Positions 58,772 through 64,000 of a stretch of 64,000 nucleotides of DNA are shown one piece after another (positions within the stretch are counted from its first letter, which is position 1; each line of letters opens with the position of its first letter). Source of the stretch: DASXMR01 sp036495525 (GTDB lineage Bacteria > Actinomycetota > Actinomycetes > Streptosporangiales > Streptosporangiaceae). The notes under the pieces are model-generated. The model worked only from the letters and a program-made list of their open reading frames with translations, was not told the origin of the DNA and did no database searches. The stretch spans positions 10,396-74,395 of the forward strand of contig DASXMR010000100.1 of NCBI GenBank assembly GCA_036495525.1, written 5' to 3'. The translations under genes were made by a program, and so were the position numbers.

Positions 58772-59695
58772 CTACCGTGGCGGCACGCCGGTCAGCGCCG
58801 CACGCGGGTTGACAGTGACCAGCTCCCTGACCTCAGCAGGGTCCATTCCTGCCTCGGCAAGCAGCGGCAGGAACCCGGTGAGCAGGAACGCGTAGCCGCA
58901 GCCACCGTCGGCCAGCAGGTGACCGCGCAGGAAGACGTCGTGCGACAGCAGGACCTGGCCGCCGTGGCCGGCCCTGACCAGCGCGAGCACGTAGTCCACC
59001 GCCCGGCGCAGGTCGTAGCCGGTGCCGGTGCCGATCGAGTCGAACGAGACGTAGCAGCCGGCCCTGGCCAGCTCCAGGTGGTACTCAGGCGAGGGCACGG
59101 TGTCGGCGTGGCCGATGATCACCCGGCGCGGGTCCACCCCCTCAGCGGTGAGCAGGGCAAGCTGCTCGAGCCCGACCGGCCAGCGGGCGGCGTGCGTGCT
59201 GATCGTGAGCCCGGTGCGCAGCTGGGCGCGCGCCGCCGCCCGGAACGAGCGCTCCTCGGCGGCTGAGACATACCACTTGTCCGCGCCGATCTCGCCGATG
59301 ATGCCGGCCCGCACGCCGGTGCCGCTGACCCCGTCCTCGATGTCGGCGACGATCTCGTCAGCGATCGCATCCACGGTGTGCCGGTCGAACCAGTCCCGGT
59401 CGAGGTAGGGGTCCCGGTAGTGGCCGCAGCCCATGATGATCGTCACGCCCGACGCCTCAGCGGCGCGCCGCAGCGCGGCAGGATCCCGGCCGATCTCGTC
59501 GACGGTGAGGTCGACCAGCGTGCCGCCGCCGGCCGCCCGCAGCTCGGTGAGTTCAGCGGCCGCCAGGTGCTCGTCGTTCAGCAGCCCGGTACCCCGGTAC
59601 TCGCGCACCAGGTTGGCGAAGACGTGCTCGTGCGGCAGCACTACGCCCAGGTCGGCCGCGTCAACCGGCCCGGTCACGGACATAACGCGCTGCAT
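58772..59695 (-). CDS. phosphotriesterase-related hydrolase
   Basis: Amidohydrolase-superfamily barrel protein, 307 residues. Metal ligands are in place: LPHEHVFANL (H22, H24), GIIGEIGADKW with a Glu where PTE has carboxylated Lys, TISTHAARWP, VIIGHADTV and LLSHDVFLRGH. The Glu bridge fits the PHP/lactonase subgroup rather than true phosphotriesterases. ATG 59695 is chosen because it begins at the conserved MSVTGPVDAADLG; ATG 59752 would overlap the upstream gene. Confidence 0.9.
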   Translation of the reverse strand: MQRVMSVTGPVDAADLGVVLPHEHVFANLVREYRGTGLLNDEHLAAAELTELRAAGGGTLVDLTVDEIGRDPAALRRAAEASGVTIIMGCGHYRDPYLDRDWFDRHTVDAIADEIVADIEDGVSGTGVRAGIIGEIGADKWYVSAAEERSFRAAARAQLRTGLTISTHAARWPVGLEQLALLTAEGVDPRRVIIGHADTVPSPEYHLELARAGCYVSFDSIGTGTGYDLRRAVDYVLALVRAGHGGQVLLSHDVFLRGHLLADGGCGYAFLLTGFLPLLAEAGMDPAEVRELVTVNPRAALTGVPPR

Positions 59696-59706
59696 GGCTG
59701 GCGCGG

Positions 59707-60000
59707 TCAGGCCGGGCAGTCCTGGTATTCCCCGCTGCTGCAGGCCGGGCACATCTGCAGGTCCAGCTGGCCGGCGAGCCCGGCATGGCCCTTGCCCTGG
59801 TGCCAGTTGCCGATCTGGTCAGTGGCCCACAGCCGGCACAGCCGGCGAGCCACCGGACTGCCGTCAGCGCCGACGAGATCGGACCGCAGGTCGAGCTGCC
59901 AGGCCTTCATCCGGGCCAGCTTCACTGGCAAGGTCCACGAATAGCCGCAGTCACTGCAGGTGCGCCGGACCATGCGGCGTCGCGAACCGATCAGCAGCAC
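59707..60000 (-). CDS. zinc-ribbon protein of unknown function
   Basis: A 97-residue protein with two CxxC pairs: RRTCSDCGYSWTL near the N-terminus and MCPACSSGEY at the C-terminus, a split treble-clef or zinc-ribbon layout. Between them is a basic/aromatic stretch (ARMKAWQLDLRSDL). GTG 60000 has no RBS but TATGCT six bases before it, a leaderless arrangement; ATG 60051 is an alternative. It sits 11 bp before the phosphotriesterase-like gene. Confidence 0.7.
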   Translation of the reverse strand: MLLIGSRRRMVRRTCSDCGYSWTLPVKLARMKAWQLDLRSDLVGADGSPVARRLCRLWATDQIGNWHQGKGHAGLAGQLDLQMCPACSSGEYQDCPA

Positions 60001-60100
60001 GCTGCGAGCATACGGCCCAAACAGCAGCACAATCCATATGCCGCCGCGCAATGGCAGGTCACGCCCGGCTGTCCCAGGAGAGCCAGCCGGCCAGCAGCTG

Positions 60101-61321
60101 CTAGATGCTGCCCTCGCTCAGCGCCGCGGCCAGCGCTGTCACGCCGTCGACGGTCAGCCGCAGCAGGTGCTGGCTCGTCGCATCCGGCCAGGTGGACAGC
60201 TTGACGACGACGGTCTGAGACGGCACGTGCACGAACACGTTCTGCCCGTAGATGCCGGACGCGTGGAAGAACGGCACCTCCGGGTCGCGCACCCACCAGA
60301 AGCTGCGGTAATGCGCCAGCGGCGGGTAGCCCTGCGGGTCATCGCCCGCCCGGAACGCTTCCGGGCCGTCCTCGGCGCCGCGCACCGTGTCGGCGATCCA
60401 CGCTTCGGGCACGACCGGCTCATCGCCAGGCCCAGCGCCCAGGTAAAGCATGCCGAACCGGCCGAGGTCCCGTAGCGTCGCGCAGATGCCGCCGTCCGCC
60501 ATCGGGTTGCCGTGCCCGTCGACGGTGACCTCGGCGTCGAACTCCGCGCCCATCGGCTGCCACAGCTCGGCGGCCAGCAGCTCGTGCAGCCGGCCGCCAG
60601 CCGCGCGCTCGACCACCCAGGCGAGCACGTCGGTAAGGATCGAGCGGTAGCGGAATGGCCCGCCGTGCGGCCCGTCATTGCGCAGCGTCGCGAAGTACGC
60701 CAGCGCGTCGTGCGGCACCGGGTCGTCCGCGATGGGCCGCCACAGGTAGACGCGCTCATAGGTGCGCACGTCCGCCTCGGGATTGTCGTAGCTCTCGTCG
60801 AACCGCGTCCCGGCCCGCATGTCAAGCAGGTCCCGCACGGAGGCGCCGTCGAACGACGTGCCAGCCAGCTCGGGCACGACCGCGGTGACCTCAGCCGCCG
60901 GGTCGAGTACGCCGCGGCTGACCAGGATCCCGGCCAGCGCCGAAGTCACCGATTTGGACACCGACATCAGCAGGTGCGGACGGTCAGGGGTCATTCCGTT
61001 GAAGTACTGCTCGGTCACCACGGCGCCCCGGTGCAGCACAAGGAAGCCGTCGGTATAGCTGTCCGCCACCATCTCGCCGATGGTCAGCTCGCGGTCACCG
61101 GAGCGGTAGCGCAGGCCGGTGACGTCCCGGTCGGCACGCAGCAGCTGCCACGGCTGAGCATCGCCGCGGCTGATCCGCGCGGTCGGGATCAGCTCGCGCA
61201 CGTGCTGGAACGCCCACCGGTTGTACGGCGGGTCCTGCCAGTCCGCCAGCGTGACCAGCGAGCCGTCGCCGAACGGCGGCGCGCCCTGCATGAGGCAGGG
61301 CACGCGGCCGGTGACTTGCAC
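60101..61321 (-). CDS. beta-lactamase-fold serine hydrolase
   Basis: A 406-residue class C beta-lactamase/esterase family protein. The SxxK nucleophile motif is MSVSKSVTSALAG near residue 123; FRYRSILTDVLAW near 216 is in the Tyr-motif position (YxS). No signal peptide, so it is cytoplasmic and unlikely to be a resistance enzyme; family members include esterases and D-aminopeptidases. It is 9 bp after the SqdB-like gene and likely cotranscribed. Confidence 0.9.
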   Translation of the reverse strand: MQVTGRVPCLMQGAPPFGDGSLVTLADWQDPPYNRWAFQHVRELIPTARISRGDAQPWQLLRADRDVTGLRYRSGDRELTIGEMVADSYTDGFLVLHRGAVVTEQYFNGMTPDRPHLLMSVSKSVTSALAGILVSRGVLDPAAEVTAVVPELAGTSFDGASVRDLLDMRAGTRFDESYDNPEADVRTYERVYLWRPIADDPVPHDALAYFATLRNDGPHGGPFRYRSILTDVLAWVVERAAGGRLHELLAAELWQPMGAEFDAEVTVDGHGNPMADGGICATLRDLGRFGMLYLGAGPGDEPVVPEAWIADTVRGAEDGPEAFRAGDDPQGYPPLAHYRSFWWVRDPEVPFFHASGIYGQNVFVHVPSQTVVVKLSTWPDATSQHLLRLTVDGVTALAAALSEGSI

Positions 61322-61330
61322 CCGCCAGGC

Positions 61331-62542
61331 CTAGGAGTCGGCGGGCAGCTCGGTCAGCAGGTCGTCCGCGGTCTCCATCCCGGCCCGCCAGACTGACCTG
61401 GCGATGATCTTGGTGGGGTCGACCCGGTCCTTGTACCGGCCGGCGATGTCCGTGCACTCCTCCAGCAGGCCCTCCGACAGCGTGGTCGGCTTCAGGCCGA
61501 GCGCGAGGAACTGGTCGTTGCGCACGCACAGCTCGTTCTCGTCGGCTTCCTGCCTCGGGTTCGGCAGGTAGGCGATCTCGACGCCCATCGTGTCGCCGAC
61601 CATCTTGGCCAGCTCGAGCACCCGGTGCGTCTCGGTGATCTGGTTCAGCACCTGCACTCGGGAGCCCGGCTGCGGCGGGTTGGCGAGCGCGATCTCGATG
61701 CAGCGCACGGTGTCCCTGATGTGAATGAAGGCACGGGTCTGGCCGCCGCTGCCATGCACGGTCAGCGGGTGCCCGATCGCAGCCTGCATCAGGAACCGGT
61801 TCAGCACGGTGCCGTAGTCGCCGTCGTAGTCGAACCGGTTGACCAGCCGCTCGTCCCGGCTGGTCTGGTCGGTCTGAGTGCCCCAGACGATGCCCTGGTG
61901 CAGGTCGGTGATCCGCAGGTGGTCGTTCTTCGCGTAGAACGAGAACATCAGCTGGTCGAGCGTCTTGGTCAGGTGGTACACCGAGCCGGGGTTGGCCGGG
62001 TGCAGGATCTCCCGCTCCAGCTCGCCGTCCGGGGTGGGCACCTTCACGGTCAGGTAGCCCTCAGGGATCGGGGCGCTGCCTGACCAGCCATAGCCGTAGA
62101 CGCCCATCGTGCCGAGGTGCACCAGCGCGGTGTCGAGCCCGGTGGCCACCAGGGCGGTGAGCAGGTTGTGCGTCGCCCGGACGTTGTTGTCCACGGTGTA
62201 GCGCTTGGTCGTCGTCGTCCGCATCGAGTACGGCGCGGCCCGCTGCTCGGCGAAGTGCACGATCGCGTCGGGACGCAGCTCCTCAAGCACGGCGACCAGC
62301 CGGTCGTACTCGCTCGCCAGGTCGAGGTTCACGAAGCCGATCTCGCGGCCGGATACCTCGCGCCATGCCTGCAGCCGCTCGCTGATCGGCCGGATCGGCG
62401 TCAGCGACTCAACCTCGAGCTCGACGTCGATCTTCCTGCGGCTCAGGTTATCGACAATGGTGATGTCGTGACCCTGGTCCGACAGGTAAAGCGAAGTCGG
62501 CCAGCCACAGAACCCGTCGCCGCCAAGAACCAGAACGCGCAT
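61331..62542 (-). CDS. UDP-sulfoquinovose synthase-like epimerase/dehydratase (SqdB-like)
   Basis: NAD-dependent SDR of 403 residues. MRVLVLGGDGFCGWPTSLYL with GxxGxxG, THE VDNLSRRKIDVELEVESL stretch, ALVHLGTMGVYGYG, SVYHLTKTLDQL (YxxxK) and ITDLHQGIVWGTQT all follow the SQD1/Agl3 pattern, where the enzyme adds sulfite to UDP-glucose. ATG 62542 has AGGAG six bases upstream. No glycosyltransferase SqdX-type gene is adjacent, so whether a sulfolipid or another sulfosugar is made is open. Confidence 0.87.
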   Translation of the reverse strand: MRVLVLGGDGFCGWPTSLYLSDQGHDITIVDNLSRRKIDVELEVESLTPIRPISERLQAWREVSGREIGFVNLDLASEYDRLVAVLEELRPDAIVHFAEQRAAPYSMRTTTTKRYTVDNNVRATHNLLTALVATGLDTALVHLGTMGVYGYGWSGSAPIPEGYLTVKVPTPDGELEREILHPANPGSVYHLTKTLDQLMFSFYAKNDHLRITDLHQGIVWGTQTDQTSRDERLVNRFDYDGDYGTVLNRFLMQAAIGHPLTVHGSGGQTRAFIHIRDTVRCIEIALANPPQPGSRVQVLNQITETHRVLELAKMVGDTMGVEIAYLPNPRQEADENELCVRNDQFLALGLKPTTLSEGLLEECTDIAGRYKDRVDPTKIIARSVWRAGMETADDLLTELPADS

Positions 62543-63049
62543 CCTGACTCCTATCATGTTCCGCCTTGGTGGGTTGCCGCGACTGCTGCCGCGGGCCGGG
62601 AGGCCAGCTGGACGACCAGTCACGCATCCCGCAGGCGGGAAGTCTACAGAGGCAAACTGCCCATATATGACGGACCTGACTCCTGAACCAGGCGACCCGC
62701 CCGGGTGCGGCGCCTGCCTGCCAGTCCCCGCCGGCAGCCCGATTATGGCAGGCACCGGCCGCTGACGAGCCTGGTTGTGCCCGAAACGTCCTCAGCTGCC
62801 AGCAAAATCGCAGGTCAGCGCGTTGCCACCGGCCGGTCCTGAGCTTGTGCCCGCACCCTGCACCGGATATGTCGGGGCCGGGAAGTGATTTGCGCCATAA
62901 CGAGTCCGGCGGAAACCCCGGCGGCTGCGGCCGGGCGGCCGGTGTGGCAGAGGTCACCCCGGAGCCGGGCCTGACGTTACCCTGACCGCATCGAACTCAC
63001 CCCAGCGCGGCAGCGCGCCCTGGCCTCGATCCGGGCGGAGCTGGCCCGC
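62543..63049. other. intergenic, about 500 bp, no supported gene
   Basis: It holds the promoter of the leftward epimerase operon. A short rightward frame of 32 codons (ATG 62667) occurs in a less GC-rich patch around CCCATATATGACG but lacks an RBS. The M41-like gene downstream also has open frame from 62975 without a usual start codon. No repeats or hairpins of note. Confidence 0.4.
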
Positions 63050-63586
63050 GTGATCCGGTACGACGACGAGTCGATCGTGCACGACAAGTGGGTCAGGCAG
63101 CGCTATGACTGCGGGTGCTTCGCCAGCCTGGCGCCCGCCAGGAAGGCAGCAGTGGCGACCGCCTGGCATGAGGCTGGCCACGCAGTCGCCGCGCTGATCG
63201 TCGGAGCACAGTTCAGCTCGGCGAGCATCCACCACGGCTGCGGACGGGAGGGGCGGGTGCACGGGATCAGGGCGGCCGGCGACTCGGGGTTCGTCATCGA
63301 CGCGGCCGGCCAGATCGCCGAGCGGCTGATGAACTGGTCCATGCTCGAGCGGGACGACGAGCTGCGCTCGTGGCTGCCGACCTGGAAGAGCGACGGCGGC
63401 GACGCGCGGCGCTTCCGCCGCGGCGCCGGGCGGCGCTTCGGCTCCGACGAGGTCCGCGCCTGGCGGTACAGCGAGCAGCTGCTGGCGCCCAGGCGGCTGC
63501 AGATCCGCCAGGTCGCCAGGGCTCTCCTGGTGCACCCCAGGTACCTGCCGTACCACGTGGTCGCAGCGCTAGCCGGGGCCAGCTAG
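63050..63586 (+). CDS. small HEAGH zinc peptidase-like protein (FtsH M41 domain relative)
   Basis: A 178-residue protein with TAWHEAGHAVAALIVGAQF near residue 40, the zinc-binding HExxH of the FtsH peptidase domain, but no AAA ATPase or TM segment. Similar stand-alone M41-like proteins occur in actinobacteria with unknown role. A distal Asp ligand cannot be identified surely (candidate in DAAGQIAERL). Start GTG 63050; in-frame coding similarity may begin further upstream, where no ATG/GTG exists. Confidence 0.75.
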   Translation: MIRYDDESIVHDKWVRQRYDCGCFASLAPARKAAVATAWHEAGHAVAALIVGAQFSSASIHHGCGREGRVHGIRAAGDSGFVIDAAGQIAERLMNWSMLERDDELRSWLPTWKSDGGDARRFRRGAGRRFGSDEVRAWRYSEQLLAPRRLQIRQVARALLVHPRYLPYHVVAALAGAS

Positions 63587-63618
63587 ACAAGGTCCGCGCA
63601 TGATCAGGTAAAGAAACG

Positions 63619-63632
63619 GCTGCTATAGCAGC
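63619..63632. terminator. palindrome GCTGCTATAGCAGC between convergent genes
   Basis: A perfect 14-bp palindrome between the end of the HEAGH gene (63586) and the end of the leftward zinc-ribbon gene (63671), in a locally AT-rich patch. Probably a weak shared terminator. Confidence 0.4.
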
Positions 63633-63670
63633 GGAAATCCTTCGAGATCATGGTTGCCCGGGCACGGCGG

Positions 63671-63916
63671 TCAGGCCCCGCTAGGGCCATCCGGGTACAT
63701 CAGCATGACCACCTCGCCGACCGGCCTGCCCTGGCAGTTCGGGCACACGTCGACGTGTGCCTGCCCCGGCTGCGAGCGCATGGCCGACGTCGCAGCCAGC
63801 TTCGCGGCAGCGATCTTGTTGTCCGAGCGGTGCAGGGTCACCATCTCGTCTCTGGTCGTCTCGTGACCGCACAGGTCACACAGCCGGTGCTCGATCGTCT
63901 CGGTCTTGGTCGCCAT
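63671..63916 (-). CDS. small double-CxxC zinc-ribbon protein
   Basis: An 81-residue protein. CDLCGHETTRDEMVTLH and, 40 residues later, DVCPNCQGRPVGEVV form two CxxC knuckles of one zinc ribbon, separated by a basic helical segment (KIAAAKLAATSAM). It starts ATG 63916 after a purine-rich GGGGGGACGAG. Probably nucleic-acid or protein binding; function unknown. Confidence 0.8.
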   Translation of the reverse strand: MATKTETIEHRLCDLCGHETTRDEMVTLHRSDNKIAAAKLAATSAMRSQPGQAHVDVCPNCQGRPVGEVVMLMYPDGPSGA

Positions 63917-64000
63917 CTCGTCCCCCCGAAGGCCGGCCCCGGAAAACGGGCCTGACCTGCAGCTCGTCCTACCCGCGGCCCGGCAGGGTCACGCCAGCCG

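Noticed and set aside
60101..61321. Antibiotic-resistance beta-lactamase
   Set aside because: SxxK fold is present but there is no signal peptide, and the context is metabolic; an esterase or peptidase role is more likely.
62667..62765. 32-codon frame with two Cys in CGAC, considered as a small peptide or RiPP precursor
   Set aside because: No RBS, no modification enzymes nearby and no conserved leader; chance is the simpler explanation.

Overview
The window is 64 kb of very GC-rich (roughly 70%) actinobacterial chromosome. The gene content points to a mycelial or related actinomycete of the Streptomycetales/Streptosporangiales type: a rex-hemACD-hemB cluster, mshD (mycothiol), orphan glnR, a Nur-like Fur protein, MurT/GatD, bS22, DivIVA-like coiled coils and cysA-DUF1416. 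Gene order resembles parts of the Streptomyces coelicolor SCO33xx and SCO41xx regions. No transposase, integrase, tRNA, rRNA or CRISPR array is visible, so this is mostly core chromosome with a few odd islands. Genus cannot be settled from this sequence.

Layout. 1-6.3 kb: the edge of a probable STAND/LuxR-type ATPase, then a leftward operon rex-hemA-hemC-cobA/hemD-hemB, joined by 4-bp overlaps and headed by a Rex operator. 6.4-10.9 kb: glutaredoxin, a 7-TM protein fused to an ABM domain, an HAD phosphatase, an acyltransferase, ribosomal protein bS22 and an excisionase-like HTH protein. 11.5-15.3 kb: an ArsR repressor divergent from a questin-oxidase-like protein, a large secreted Cys-rich protein and a small lipoprotein. 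15.4-19.4 kb: proC, GNAT, proline dehydrogenase, ygfZ and a Nur-like regulator. 19.4-19.7 kb: an orphan transcript with a near-perfect Shine-Dalgarno, a 12-codon minigene and an intrinsic terminator. 19.8-22.9 kb: nitrobindin, a phosphotransferase, an HAD hydrolase and DsrE. 22.9-28 kb: gatD-murT preceded by a HerA-type ATPase.

28-36 kb holds a small GntR regulator divergent from an unknown gene with a leaderless-type promoter, PhzF, an SDR containing an 18-bp minisatellite, two TraG-like proteins with degenerate P-loops and a GntR-UTRA regulator. The last three sit directly behind pstA in one co-directional run. 36-40.3 kb: the phosphate ABC transporter in the order pstB-pstS-pstC-pstA, with a four-unit, 11-bp-repeat PHO box upstream of pstB. 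40.4-41.9 kb: sulfurtransferase and DUF1416, preceded by a probable leaderless cysteine-containing leader peptide. 42-45.8 kb: an ECF sigma/anti-sigma pair, MoaD, glnR, mshD and a small acidic protein.

46-64 kb: gamma-carbonic anhydrase, a DivIVA-like coiled coil, Ppx/GppA, DUF427, dipeptidase, lgt, a nucleotidyltransferase-like protein, a phosphoesterase, then a leftward run of amidohydrolase, APC permease, phosphotriesterase-like hydrolase, zinc ribbon, beta-lactamase-fold hydrolase and an SqdB-like UDP-sugar enzyme, ending with a small HEAGH protein and another zinc ribbon.

The candidates most worth a second look are the orphan minigene RNA at 19.4-19.7 kb, the HerA/TraG-like set at 24.9-35.0 kb (in particular the degenerate TraG pair fused to a pst operon), and the cysteine leader peptide at 41.8 kb.
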